DNA of 64,000 nucleotides, taken from the NCBI RefSeq assembly GCF_002305875.1, contig NZ_CP022098.1, positions 8,680,001-8,744,000 of the forward strand, in the 5' to 3' direction. The translations under genes were made by a program, and so were the position numbers. This document shows positions 53,503-63,974 of this stretch, piece by piece (the stretch's first letter is position 1; every line of letters starts with the position of its first letter). The notes beneath the pieces were generated by a model. It made no database searches. It had not been told where the DNA came from and worked only from the letters and a program-made list of their open reading frames with translations. Source of the DNA: Cystobacter fuscus. Lineage in GTDB: Bacteria; Myxococcota; Myxococcia; Myxococcales; Myxococcaceae.

Positions 53503-54648
53503 TCAGAACACGTTCGCGTCGAGGAAGGCGCCCAGCTCCTTGGCCATCGCCGCGTGGACCTCGGCCGTGGGGTGCCAGTCCTCGCCGTAGGGGTCGGTCA
53601 GGACGGGGGTATAGGCGAAGTAGTAGACATTCGAGTCGCCCTCCTCGTGGAGGACATCCACCATGTCGGAGACGTACTTCTGGATGAGCGTCCAGTGCTT
53701 GCGGCCCGCGGGGTAGTTGTCGTTCATCAGCGGACCGATGGTGCAGACGATCTTCGCCTTGGGATAGTACCCGCGCAGTTGCTGGACGAAGGCCTTGTAG
53801 GCGTCCTGGAAGGGCCTGGCGGGCGGGGCGCTCGGCATGTTGCTCTCATCGCGCACGTTGAAGTCATTGTTGCCCAGGTTGATGACGATGACCTCGGGCA
53901 CGAAGAGCGAGGTGTTCCAGAGCGGCTTGTCCTGGCCGGGGTAGATGCGCCGGTAGAGGTTGGGAAAGGCCTTCTCGCCCGTCGAGCCGTTCAGGTTGCG
54001 GTAGACGCCCATGCCCGAGATGCAGGTGGTGATCACATCGGCGTCGTACTTGCGGCCCAGCAGTGAGCCATAGGCCTTGGAGATGTCTTCGTTCTCCGAG
54101 TGGTAGCCGGTGTTCGGCTCGGTGTAGGTCGGGGCGTAGATGCGCACCTCGTTGCCATAGCCGCAGGTGATGGAGTCACCGATGAACTCCATGCGCCGCG
54201 TGGGCCAGGGGGGTGGATCCAGCAGGCTGCCCTGGAGGCTGAGCCCCAGGAAGCGGATGGTGCCGGCATAGGACTCGGTCCGCTTGACGATCTCGATGAC
54301 GTGTTCGCCAGGAGGCAGCGCCCGCGCGCCCCGGATCATCCCTCCCTCGCGCCGCAGCTCGACCTTGGCGGCATGCTCGCCATCCACGAGGATGTTGACG
54401 AAGTTGGTGTTCTCGTCGCCGCCCTTGCCCTTGTCCTCGAAGGACACGTCCACGCCGGTGCAATCACAGCGAAAGCGGATGGTGGTCCCCGGGTGCGCAT
54501 AGGTCGGCCCCTCCGGAGTGGTGAAGTCCATGCGTCCGATGAACTGCAACCGCTTGTCATTCGCGGGGAAGTCATACCAGGGGTCGAAAGGCTCACATCC
54601 AGCCATGCCGAGGACGAGCGGCAACCACAACCAGCGCGCGAGATTCAT
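53503..54648 (-). CDS. CE2-like SGNH carbohydrate esterase, predicted lipoprotein
   Basis: A 381-aa exported esterase with lipobox 'LGMAGC' (Cys18). Residues ~35-145 form a beta-sandwich that precedes the SGNH domain, as in CE2 acetyl-xylan esterases. Catalytic motifs are 'EFIGDSITCGYGN' (Ser nucleophile), 'VINLGNNDFN' (Asn, with Gly of the oxyanion hole upstream in 'TCISGMGVYR') and 'EDWHPTAEVH' (Asp/His). It would remove acetyl groups from plant or microbial polysaccharide, complementing the GH43 enzymes elsewhere in the window. It is divergent from a P450 gene across a 185-bp gap. Confidence 0.85.
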   Translation of the reverse strand: MNLARWLWLPLVLGMAGCEPFDPWYDFPANDKRLQFIGRMDFTTPEGPTYAHPGTTIRFRCDCTGVDVSFEDKGKGGDENTNFVNILVDGEHAAKVELRREGGMIRGARALPPGEHVIEIVKRTESYAGTIRFLGLSLQGSLLDPPPWPTRRMEFIGDSITCGYGNEVRIYAPTYTEPNTGYHSENEDISKAYGSLLGRKYDADVITTCISGMGVYRNLNGSTGEKAFPNLYRRIYPGQDKPLWNTSLFVPEVIVINLGNNDFNVRDESNMPSAPPARPFQDAYKAFVQQLRGYYPKAKIVCTIGPLMNDNYPAGRKHWTLIQKYVSDMVDVLHEEGDSNVYYFAYTPVLTDPYGEDWHPTAEVHAAMAKELGAFLDANVF

Positions 54649-54833
54649 CCATTCCTCCGCGCGGGACTATGGCGCGGAGCCACTGGGGCGTCACGCGATA
54701 TTGACGAGACATGGAATCCCCATGGGACCCGTCTTCCATTGATTGCTCGGCTGTCCGCATGAAAGGGATTGCATGTGTACTGGAGGCTTCCAGGGCATCT
54801 GGAATCCAGACCCGAGCGGCGTATGCGGTTAAC

Positions 54834-56075
54834 ATGGAGCGCATGACGCCTACCGCCGAGCAGTTCGATCTCAATCCCGTCAGTCCCCAGAACCTCGCGG
54901 ACCCTGTTCCGTTCTACCGGGAGCTCCAGCGCCAGGCGCCCGTGTACTGGGCGGCACCCATCCATACCTGGCTCGTGTCCCGCCACGAGGACGTGGTGGC
55001 CAGCTTCCGCGACCCGCGCCTGAGCGCCAACCGGACGGCGTTCTTCGAGCACCAGGTGCAGAGCCTCGGCCCGGCCAGCATCCAGGACTTCATGAAGATC
55101 ATCCGCAATCAGGTGTTCATGAAGGATGGCTCCGAGCACATCCGGCTGCGCCGCAACATGAACCCGGGCTTCACGGCCCAGTCGCTCGACAAATGGCGGC
55201 CCGCCATCCGCCGCACGATGGAGCAGTTGCTGGAGCGCGTCCAGGGCCGTGGCCGGATGGATCTGGTGAAGGAGATCTCCCACGAGCTGCCCCCGCTCGT
55301 CATCGCCGAGCTGCTCGGCATCCCGGTGGAGGACCGCGAGCGTTTCCGGGCCTGGTCCAAGCCCATGGCCGACTTCTCCAGCCCCGCGCCGGGCGCGGAC
55401 ATGGGCGTGCTCGTCCAAGAGGTCAACCGGGCGATGATGGCGTTCAGTGGCTACCTGACGCGGATCGTCGAGGAGCGCCGGAGCGCGCCCGGGCCGGACG
55501 TCATCAGCCAGATGGTGAGCGCCGAGGAGGAGGGCAAGCTGACGACGGAGGAGGTGGTGTCCAACGCGATGCTGCTGCTCTTCGCCGGGCACACCACCAC
55601 CACGGACCAGTTCAGCAACTGCGTCCATGCGCTGCTGACCTACCCGGACCAGTTGAAGGCGCTGCGGGACAACCCCGGCCTGCTCGGCTCGACCGTCGAG
55701 GAGAGCATCCGCTTCAACCCGGCGGTGCCCTTCATCGGCCGCGTCGCCGTGGAGGACTTCGAGCTGCGCGGGCAGACGATCCGCAAGGGCTCGCACGTGA
55801 TGTTCGCCCTGGGCGCCGCCAACCGGGACCCGGAGGTGTTCTCCGAGCCGGATCGGTTCGACATCACCCGGGACATGGCGCAGACGCGGCACGTGGGCTT
55901 CGGGTTCGGTCCGCACCAGTGCATCGGGTCCGGCCTGGCCCGCCGCGAGCTGGAGATCGCCCTCGAGTTGCTGTTCCAACGGCTGCCCGGCCTGCTCCTG
56001 GACGAGGAGCACACGCCCGTCAAACACCACAGCCTGGCGTTCCGCGGGTTCACCTCGCTGCACGTCCGGTGGTAG
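54834..56075 (+). CDS. Cytochrome P450
   Basis: A 413-aa soluble bacterial P450. The I-helix oxygen-activation motif is 'LLFAGHTTTTDQ', the K-helix ExxR is 'VEESIRFNP', and the haem loop is 'FGFGPHQCIGSGLARRE' with the Cys ligand. The class resembles bacterial CYP enzymes acting on polyketides, terpenes or fatty acids. It needs ferredoxin partners, not present here. An SDR gene follows by 38 nt, so the two may act in sequence (hydroxylation then oxidation). Confidence 0.93.
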   Translation: MERMTPTAEQFDLNPVSPQNLADPVPFYRELQRQAPVYWAAPIHTWLVSRHEDVVASFRDPRLSANRTAFFEHQVQSLGPASIQDFMKIIRNQVFMKDGSEHIRLRRNMNPGFTAQSLDKWRPAIRRTMEQLLERVQGRGRMDLVKEISHELPPLVIAELLGIPVEDRERFRAWSKPMADFSSPAPGADMGVLVQEVNRAMMAFSGYLTRIVEERRSAPGPDVISQMVSAEEEGKLTTEEVVSNAMLLLFAGHTTTTDQFSNCVHALLTYPDQLKALRDNPGLLGSTVEESIRFNPAVPFIGRVAVEDFELRGQTIRKGSHVMFALGAANRDPEVFSEPDRFDITRDMAQTRHVGFGFGPHQCIGSGLARRELEIALELLFQRLPGLLLDEEHTPVKHHSLAFRGFTSLHVRW

Positions 56076-56113
56076 GCAGGGGGGGGAAATCCACCAGAAC
56101 GGAGTCACGGCCC

Positions 56114-56968
56114 ATGAAGTCGGTGAAGGGAAGAGTCGCGGCCATCACGGGCGCGGGTTCGGGAATCGGCCGCGCGACGGCGGAGCTGCTCGCGCGCAAC
56201 GGCTGTCATGTGGCGCTCTCCGACGTGAACGAGCAGGGGCTCGCGGAGACGGCGGAGAAGTGCCGGGGCCACGGCGTGCGGGTGCACACGGCCCGGGTGG
56301 ACGTCGCGAATCGCGAGGCGATGCACGCCTGGGCCGGCGACGTGGCGCGGGAGCTGGGCGCGGTCCACCTCGTCATCAACAACGCCGGGGTCGCCCTGGG
56401 TGCCACCATCGAGGACACCCGGTACGAGGACTTCGAGTGGCTCATGAACATCAACTTCTGGGGCGTGGTGCACGGCACCAAGGCCTTCCTGCCGCACCTC
56501 AAGGCGGCGGGAGAGGGCCACATCGTCAACGTCTCGAGCGTCTTCGGGATCATCGCCGTGCCGACCCAGGCGGCCTACAACGCCGCGAAGTTCGCCGTGA
56601 AGGGCTTCACCGAGGCGCTGCGCCAGGAGCTGGAGGTCGAGGGACTCCCCATCGGCGTCACGTGCGTGCACCCGGGCGGCATCAAGACGAACATCGCCCG
56701 GAACTCCCGGAGCATCCCCCGCAGGGGCTGGGTGGGGCCGAACTCATCCGCGGACTTCGAGAAGCTCTTCGCCACCACGCCCGAGCGCGCCGCGTCCGAC
56801 ATCCGCTCCGCCATCCTCAAGAACCGGCGGCGCCAGCTCATCGGCTCGGACGCCGTGGTCGTCGATCTGCTGCAGCGCCTGATGCCCACCCTCTACCAGC
56901 GCCTGCTGGTGGCGGGAGCGCGGCGGCGGTGGAGGAAGATGATGTTGTCCGAGGACCCTTCCTCCTGA
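56114..56968 (+). CDS. Short-chain dehydrogenase/reductase
   Basis: A 284-aa classical SDR. 'AAITGAGSGIGRATAELLAR' binds the cofactor, 'VINNAGVALG' is the NNAG motif, and 'VNVSSVFGIIAVPTQAAYNAAKFAVKG' supplies Ser-Tyr-Lys (shown as SS, Y and K). 'SDVNEQGL' after strand 2 suggests NAD preference. The C-terminal ~60 residues are basic and helical and may dock to membrane. GGAG lies 10 nt before the ATG. Co-transcribed with the P450. Confidence 0.9.
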   Translation: MKSVKGRVAAITGAGSGIGRATAELLARNGCHVALSDVNEQGLAETAEKCRGHGVRVHTARVDVANREAMHAWAGDVARELGAVHLVINNAGVALGATIEDTRYEDFEWLMNINFWGVVHGTKAFLPHLKAAGEGHIVNVSSVFGIIAVPTQAAYNAAKFAVKGFTEALRQELEVEGLPIGVTCVHPGGIKTNIARNSRSIPRRGWVGPNSSADFEKLFATTPERAASDIRSAILKNRRRQLIGSDAVVVDLLQRLMPTLYQRLLVAGARRRWRKMMLSEDPSS

Positions 56969-57059
56969 CGAGGAGCAGACACAGGAGGCAATGGCGTTGA
57001 CAAGGCGTCCACGCCCGAGCAGAAGCGAGAGCATCCACCAGTCACCAGGGGGGCTCACG

Positions 57060-57386
57060 ATGCGTCACACGCTTGCGATGCTGTGCTGTCTGCTGTCCAC
57101 GGGTTGTCTGACAACGGCGCCGGCCGCCTACAGCAAGGTACCGAAGGAGCGCGCCACGGAGTGCGCCACGAACTGCGAGGAGCTGGGCATGAAGTTGAGC
57201 GGGGTGGTCATCATCAGGAACTCCGCCGGATGCGTGTGCGAGCCGAAGGACTCGGAGACGAAGGTCTCGACGGGCGCGGTGTCGGCCGCGGCGGGAGGTG
57301 CGCTCATCACCGAGGAGGAGGAGAAGGCGGCATCGACCGCCCAGTGGAACGCGCAACAGAGTAACGCCACGAGCCCGCGCAACTGA
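57060..57386 (+). CDS. Small Cys-containing lipoprotein of unknown function
   Basis: A 108-aa predicted lipoprotein with lipobox 'LLSTGC' (Cys16). The mature part has Cys in 'ATECATNCEELG' and 'SAGCVCEPK', likely forming two disulfides, then an Ala/Gly-rich hydrophobic patch and a polar tail. No family recognised. ATG 57060 follows a G-rich ribosome-binding site. Confidence 0.65.
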   Translation: MRHTLAMLCCLLSTGCLTTAPAAYSKVPKERATECATNCEELGMKLSGVVIIRNSAGCVCEPKDSETKVSTGAVSAAAGGALITEEEEKAASTAQWNAQQSNATSPRN

Positions 57387-57504
57387 GCCAGACGAGCACG
57401 ATACGTCCACGCTGCTTGATCAGTGGAAGACAGTGGATGGCTCCGGGCCGCCCCGCTCGGCATGACGGGGTAGCATGGAGGCGCGCACCGACGAGGAGCC
57501 CTCC

Positions 57505-57885
57505 ATGACCGTCCGTTTCAACCACACCATCATCGCCGCGAAGGACAAGGTGCGCTCCGCGAGATTCCTCGCCGAGCTCCTCGGGCTGCCCGAGCCGCAA
57601 CCCTTCGGGCACTTCCAGGCAGTCAAGCTGGATGATGGGGTGTCGCTCGACTACATCGAATCCAGCGGCGACTTCCCCGGCCAGCACTATGCCTTCCTCG
57701 TATCGGACGACGTGTTCGACGCGCTGATCGCCAAGATCCGCGAGCGAGGAATCCAGCACTGGGCCGACCCGCAGGGCCGGCACCCCGGTGAGATCAACAC
57801 CCACGACGGGGGCCGAGGCGTCTACTTCCAGGATCCCTCGGGTCACTTCATGGAGGCCATCACCGTCCCCTACGGCGGCTGGTGA
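57505..57885 (+). CDS. VOC (glyoxalase/dioxygenase) family protein
   Basis: A 126-aa protein with one vicinal-oxygen-chelate module pair: 'FNHTIIAAKDKVRSARFLAE' (metal His), 'HYAFLVSDDVFDALIAKIRE' (His), and 'GRGVYFQDPSGHFMEAITVP' (Glu and His positions). Metal ligands are thus present. Substrates range from methylglyoxal conjugates to aromatic diols or antibiotics. GAGGAG lies 7 nt before ATG 57505. A GGGCTC/GAGCCC hairpin follows at 57887-57909. Confidence 0.85.
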   Translation: MTVRFNHTIIAAKDKVRSARFLAELLGLPEPQPFGHFQAVKLDDGVSLDYIESSGDFPGQHYAFLVSDDVFDALIAKIRERGIQHWADPQGRHPGEINTHDGGRGVYFQDPSGHFMEAITVPYGGW

Positions 57886-57979
57886 CGGGCTCGTCTCGGG
57901 GGGGAGCCCATCCGAGAGATGTCAGACCCGACTTGCAAAGTGTGTCTCGAACAGGACACACCTGTAAATGAGGGGAGAC

Positions 57980-58930
57980 ATGAAGGCCATGGGAAACCGT
58001 TCGAGTATTCGCTGGATGCCATTGTTCCTGACGCTCGCGGGGCTGGGTCAGGTGGCCGCCGAGCCCTTCGAGCCGGGCAACGTGTTGATCAGCACGGAGA
58101 ACTCCGTCCACGAATACACTCCGAATGGCACGTGGGTGCGCACGCTTCCCATCCCCTACCCCACGGGGACGCGACCCGTCACGGAGAGTGCCCGGGACGC
58201 ACTGGTGGATGCCAACGGCAACCTCCAGATCTACAACGGCACGTTCGATCCGTACCTGAGCCGGTACGACGTGGCCGCGCAGAGCTGGACCCACTGGACG
58301 TTCACGGGCTGGAGTACCGCCAACAACGTGAGCTACGGCGGAATCGCCAGTCACGGCCATTCCATCTTCGTCACGGATATGAGCACCTATGGTCAAGGGG
58401 ACATCCCGAAGGGGTTGGTGCGCTTCGACCTGCTCACGGGAGGCGCCCAGCGTTTCGCCGACACCATCGACTTCATCGATGTCACCCTGGGCCTGGACGG
58501 GCTCCTGTATGGCCTGGCGGGCGACGAGCGCAGCGTCTACGTCTACGACCCGAGCACCCTGACGCAGGTGCGCGCACTCTCGCTGCCCTTTGGCTCGTAC
58601 ATCCGGGGAATCGCGGTCAGCACGGCGGGGGAAATCTACGGGGCCTCGTGGAATGACACCATCCACCGCTTCAGCGCCACCGGCGTGCAACTCGGGGTCA
58701 TCCCCAGCGGGGCCTACGATCTGGTCGACATCGACATCTCACCCCTCTATGAACAGGTCGTGGTGGGCTCACGGTTCGGGACGATTGTCTTCACGAACCT
58801 GGCGCTGACCTACCCCTGGTCCATCAACGTAGGCGGCTCGACAGCTTTCGCCACGTTCGTCCCGCCCGACAACCAGGGCCACGACGACAACAATCTGCTG
58901 GTCTCCTCGGGAAACACCCTCACGGAGTAG
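57980..58930 (+). CDS. Secreted beta-propeller-like protein, unknown function
   Basis: A 316-aa protein with a cleavable signal ('WMPLFLTLAGLGQVAAEP'). Repeated strands such as 'NSVHEYTPNGTWVRTLPIPY', 'GLVRFDLLTGGAQRFAD', 'SVYVYDPSTLTQVRALSLPF' and 'DTIHRFSATGVQLGVIPSG' have ~40-residue spacing like NHL or WD-type propeller blades. No enzyme motif is visible. Several ATGs are possible; 57980 follows AGGGGAGAC. Confidence 0.7.
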   Translation: MKAMGNRSSIRWMPLFLTLAGLGQVAAEPFEPGNVLISTENSVHEYTPNGTWVRTLPIPYPTGTRPVTESARDALVDANGNLQIYNGTFDPYLSRYDVAAQSWTHWTFTGWSTANNVSYGGIASHGHSIFVTDMSTYGQGDIPKGLVRFDLLTGGAQRFADTIDFIDVTLGLDGLLYGLAGDERSVYVYDPSTLTQVRALSLPFGSYIRGIAVSTAGEIYGASWNDTIHRFSATGVQLGVIPSGAYDLVDIDISPLYEQVVVGSRFGTIVFTNLALTYPWSINVGGSTAFATFVPPDNQGHDDNNLLVSSGNTLTE

Positions 58931-58993
58931 ACCCCCAGCGGGAGCCCGGTCCGTGCCTCGTGGAATCCTTCTCCGCGAGAAACTTCGCGCTCC

Positions 58994-60247
58994 TCAAGGC
59001 GCGGGCGTGAGCCGCCCATACTTGCGCAGGGCCTGGGTGAGCCGGTCATGCGGCAGGGCGAAGACGCGGACGCCATCGGCGCCCGTCTGGGTCTCGGCGG
59101 CGAGCAGGGCATTGAGGATGGCCTCCTGCGTGGCCTGCACCGTCGCCTCGAAGAGCGGGTTGAGGTGCTCGTTGTCCAAGAAGCCCACCTGCGCCACCCG
59201 GCTCCCGGGTGACGGCTTGGTCGGCTGGGTGGAGAAAGCCAGGAAGATGTCGCCCGAGGAGTCCTCGCCCAGACCGCCCATCTTCCCGATGGCGAGCGGC
59301 ACGCGGCGGGCGATGCGGCCCAGCTGGTGTGGCAACAACGGCGCGTCGGTGGCCACCACCACGATGATGGAGCCCAGGCCCTCGGACACGGAGCGGGAGG
59401 GGATTTCCGCTCTCTGGGCACAGGGCTTCAAGTCCTTGGTGAACGAGGAGGAAGGCGCCTCGTTCCCCGTGTGGCAGGGCAAGAGATCCTTGATCTCCTC
59501 ACCCACCGGAACCCCCTCCACCGAGAAAAGGGAGCGGCGGCCGTAGTTGCACTGCACCAGCACGCCCAGGGTGTAGCCCCCGAGCGACTCGGGCAGCCGG
59601 CGCGAGGCCGTTCCAATTCCTCCCTTGAAGCCGTGGCAGATCATCCCCGTGCCGCCACCCACGTTCCCCTCGGCCACCGGCCCTCCGCGCGCTCCGTCGA
59701 TGGCCCGCACGGCGTGTTCCGTCTTCACGTGGAACCCATCGATGTCGTTGAGGAGGCCGTCATAGGTCTCCGCCACCACCGGCAGGGCCAGTTCCCACGC
59801 CGCGCCATGCTGGACGCCCCACGACACCACCGCGTCGCGCACCACCCCCACGCTGTTGGTGTTGGTCAGCATGACGGGACCGGCGAGCAGACCCGACTCG
59901 TTCACCCAATGCGTGCCCGTCATCTCACCATTGCCATTGAGGGCATAGGTGGCGGCGAACATGGACTCGGCCAGCCGGGCGCGGCCCCGGGGCAGCACCG
60001 CGGTGACGCCCGTGCGCACCGGGCCCTTGCCCACCCTGAGCCTGCCCTCGCCGGAGACGAGCGTCGTCTGGCCCACCTCCACCCCGGGCACGTCGGTGAT
60101 CGCATCGAGCGGGCCCGCCTGGCCCCCGAAGGTGATGCCCAGCTCACGCGCCCGGGGCTTCCGGGGAGCGGCCTCCTCCTTCGGAGGAACCGGGGCGAGA
60201 CCCAGGAGGAACAACGCGGCCAGGGGAACGAAGACGCGGAGGTTCAT
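58994..60247 (-). CDS. S58 (DmpA/P1) family self-cleaving aminopeptidase, exported
   Basis: A 417-aa N-terminal-nucleophile peptidase with an N-terminal signal ('LRVFVPLAALFLLGLAP'). 'DAITDVPGVEVGQTTL' and 'GGGTGMICHGFKGGIGTASR' are family signatures. The self-cleavage site is Gly292-Ser293 in 'SEGLGSIIVVVATDAPLLP', freeing Ser293 as the nucleophile. Substrates in the family are D-amino-acid or beta-amino-acid peptides. A GTG at 60265 with AGGAGGGG 4 nt upstream is an alternative start adding six residues. Located just downstream of the beta-oxidation genes in the same direction. Confidence 0.9.
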   Translation of the reverse strand: MNLRVFVPLAALFLLGLAPVPPKEEAAPRKPRARELGITFGGQAGPLDAITDVPGVEVGQTTLVSGEGRLRVGKGPVRTGVTAVLPRGRARLAESMFAATYALNGNGEMTGTHWVNESGLLAGPVMLTNTNSVGVVRDAVVSWGVQHGAAWELALPVVAETYDGLLNDIDGFHVKTEHAVRAIDGARGGPVAEGNVGGGTGMICHGFKGGIGTASRRLPESLGGYTLGVLVQCNYGRRSLFSVEGVPVGEEIKDLLPCHTGNEAPSSSFTKDLKPCAQRAEIPSRSVSEGLGSIIVVVATDAPLLPHQLGRIARRVPLAIGKMGGLGEDSSGDIFLAFSTQPTKPSPGSRVAQVGFLDNEHLNPLFEATVQATQEAILNALLAAETQTGADGVRVFALPHDRLTQALRKYGRLTPAP

Positions 60248-60323
60248 GCGCCCGGAAAACAGCACGGCCCCTCCTGGATTGCCAAGAAGGACCGTGGGGC
60301 ACCGCACATCGGGCAACAGAGAA

Positions 60324-61496
<1,173 letters not shown>

Positions 61497-61583
61497 CTGT
61501 CTGTCTCCTCGCCCGGGGAGCAACCCCCGGGCCTTGAATGCTTGAAAACTGGATGACGTGGGACTTCCCGTAACGCCGCCGCC

Positions 61584-63974
61584 TCAGTTGCGCAGCGGCT
61601 TGCCCTTCTCGAGCATGTACTGCAGCCGGTCCTGCGTCTTCTCCTCGCCCGCGAGGCTCAGGAACGCCTCGAGCTCCAGCTCCAGGACGCGCTCCTCGGA
61701 CAGGAGGACGGAGGGGCTGGTGTCTCCGCCGGTGATCACCCGGGCGAGCTTCTGGGCGATCTTCCGGTCGTGGGCGGACACCTGGCCGTTGAGCTCCATG
61801 TCGTAGAGCATCATGTCGATGGTGGCGTAGCCGCTAGGCCCGGGCAGGCGGAAGCGCGTGGGGCGCGGCGCGCGGAAGCCCGCGTTGGCCATGCCGATCA
61901 CCCGCTGCTTGGCGTCCGACAGGAGGAAATCCCGGTTGGCGCTGATGCCGTCCGCCGCGGTCAGGAAGCCCATCTCGCGGGCTTCCTCGGCGCTCGTGCC
62001 CACCTTGGCGGTGCCGATGGTGAGGAACACCTTCTTGATGAAGGGGAAGGGATCGAAGTCCTTGTCCGCCGCGTACGCGCCCATCACGTTGCGCAGGAAC
62101 ATCATGGTGCCGCCACCGCCGGGGATGAGGCCCACGCCCACCTCGACGAGGCCCATGTACAGCTCGCTCGAGGCCTGGATGGCGTTGCCGCCCAGGGCCA
62201 CCTCGGCGCCGCCGCCGAGCGTCAGGTTGAAGGGCGCCGTCACCACGGGCACCGGGCTGTAGCGCATGCGCTGGTTGGCCGTCTGGAGCGCGCCCGCCAT
62301 CTTGCGCAGCGTCTCGAACTCGCCGGCCTTGGCCGCCCACAGCATGGAGAAGATGTTGGCGCCGGCGGAGAAGTTGCCGCCGTCGTTGCCCACCACCAGG
62401 CCGCGGAAGTTCTTCTCCGTCTCATCGAGCGCGGTGTTCATCATCTCGATGATGCCGTCGTCGATGGAGTTCATCTTCGAGTGGAACTCGAGCAGCGTCA
62501 CGCCATCGCCCATGTCCCAGAGGCTGGCGCTGTCGTTGCCGGAGATCTTCTTGTTGCCGCGCTTGAGGTACTCCACGCGCAGGGTGCGCGGGTTCTGCGC
62601 CACGGTCTTCACGGACTTGCTGGGGATGTCCCAGTAGGTGTCCTTGCCGTTCTCCACGCCGTAGAAGGACGTGCGACCCGCGGCCAGCATCTCCTCCACC
62701 CACGCGGCGGGCTTGAGGCCCAGCTCCTTCATGCGCTCCACGCCCTGCTTCACGCCGAAGGCATCCCAGGTCTCGAAGGGCCCCAGGTCCCAGCCGAAGC
62801 CCCAGCGCATGGCGCCGTCCACGTTGACCACGTCGTCGGCGATCTCCGGAATGCGGCGGCTCGCGTAGGCGAGCGTGTCCAGCGTGACGCGCTCGGCGAA
62901 CTTCGCCGCCTTGTCCTGGCCGCGCATCACCGTGGCCACGCGCTCGCGCACGTCCTCCACGTCCTTGGCCGCGCCCAGCGACTCGTAGCGCACCTTGCCC
63001 TGGGGCCGGTACTCGAACGTCTTCAGGTCCAGCGCGAGGATGTCCTTGCCGCCCGAGGCGCGATCCTTCTTGTAGAAGCCGCCGCCGGTCTTGTCGCCCA
63101 GCATCCCCTTCTCCACCATCTTCTTGAGGAAGTCGGGGGCGGCGAACACCTCGCGCTCTTCATCGTGCGCGAGCGTGTCGTAACAGTTCTTGGCCACGTG
63201 GCTGAAGGTGTCCAGGCCCACGATGTCCGCGGTGCGGAACACGGCCGACTTGGGGCGGCCCATGGCGGGGCCGAAGATCTTGTCCACCTCCTCGATGGAC
63301 AGCTCCGCCTTCTGCATGTCCGCCAGCACCCGCATCATCCCGTAGGTGCCGATGCGGTTGGCGATGAAGTTGGTGGTGTCCTTGCCGTACACCACGCCCT
63401 TGCCGAGCACCTCCTCGCCGAACTGGTGGATCGTCTTCATCACCTCGGGCGACGTCTCCGGGCCCGCGACGAGCTCCAACAGCTTCATGTAGCGCACGGG
63501 GTTGAAGAAGTGCGTGACGAGGAAGCGCTTGCGGAACTCGGGGCCGCGGCCCTCCAGCATGCCCTTGATGGACAGGCCCGAGGTGTTGGAGCTGATGATG
63601 GCGTCCTTGCGCGCGTGCTGCTCCACCTTGGCGAACAGGGCCTGCTTGACGGCCAGGTCCTCCTTCACCACCTCGATGACCCAGTCGCACTCGGCGATGC
63701 GCCCGATGTCGTCCTCGAGGTTGCCGATCTCCAGCGCGCCCAGCGCCTGCTCGGTGGTGATGGGGCTGGGCTTCTGCTTGCGCAGGTTCGCCAGGGCGCC
63801 CAGGGTGAACTTGTTGCGAAACGCCTTGGAGGCCGTGTCCTCGCCGGGCGCCGCCTTGGGCGGCACGATGTCCAGGAGGAGAGCGCGAACACCCGAGTTG
63901 GCCAGGTGCGCGGCGATGCCACTGCCCATCACTCCCGCGCCCAGCACTGCCACTTTGCGGATCCGCATCGTCAT
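61584..63974 (-). CDS. fadN: 3-hydroxyacyl-CoA dehydrogenase/enoyl-CoA hydratase, FadN type
   Basis: A 796-aa bifunctional beta-oxidation enzyme. The NAD-binding motif is at the N-terminus ('KVAVLGAGVMGSGIAAHLAN') with the dehydrogenase signature 'VTHFFNPVRYMKLLELVAG'. The hydratase lies C-terminal ('LGGGAEVALGGNAIQASSEL', 'YMGLVEVGVGLIPGGGGTMM' with catalytic Glu). This order is the reverse of E. coli FadB and matches Bacillus FadN in length and layout. The downstream thiolase completes the FadN-FadA pair. GGGAG lies 9 nt before ATG 63974. Only 26 bases of the window lie upstream, so the promoter is not covered. Confidence 0.93.
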   Translation of the reverse strand: MTMRIRKVAVLGAGVMGSGIAAHLANSGVRALLLDIVPPKAAPGEDTASKAFRNKFTLGALANLRKQKPSPITTEQALGALEIGNLEDDIGRIAECDWVIEVVKEDLAVKQALFAKVEQHARKDAIISSNTSGLSIKGMLEGRGPEFRKRFLVTHFFNPVRYMKLLELVAGPETSPEVMKTIHQFGEEVLGKGVVYGKDTTNFIANRIGTYGMMRVLADMQKAELSIEEVDKIFGPAMGRPKSAVFRTADIVGLDTFSHVAKNCYDTLAHDEEREVFAAPDFLKKMVEKGMLGDKTGGGFYKKDRASGGKDILALDLKTFEYRPQGKVRYESLGAAKDVEDVRERVATVMRGQDKAAKFAERVTLDTLAYASRRIPEIADDVVNVDGAMRWGFGWDLGPFETWDAFGVKQGVERMKELGLKPAAWVEEMLAAGRTSFYGVENGKDTYWDIPSKSVKTVAQNPRTLRVEYLKRGNKKISGNDSASLWDMGDGVTLLEFHSKMNSIDDGIIEMMNTALDETEKNFRGLVVGNDGGNFSAGANIFSMLWAAKAGEFETLRKMAGALQTANQRMRYSPVPVVTAPFNLTLGGGAEVALGGNAIQASSELYMGLVEVGVGLIPGGGGTMMFLRNVMGAYAADKDFDPFPFIKKVFLTIGTAKVGTSAEEAREMGFLTAADGISANRDFLLSDAKQRVIGMANAGFRAPRPTRFRLPGPSGYATIDMMLYDMELNGQVSAHDRKIAQKLARVITGGDTSPSVLLSEERVLELELEAFLSLAGEEKTQDRLQYMLEKGKPLRN

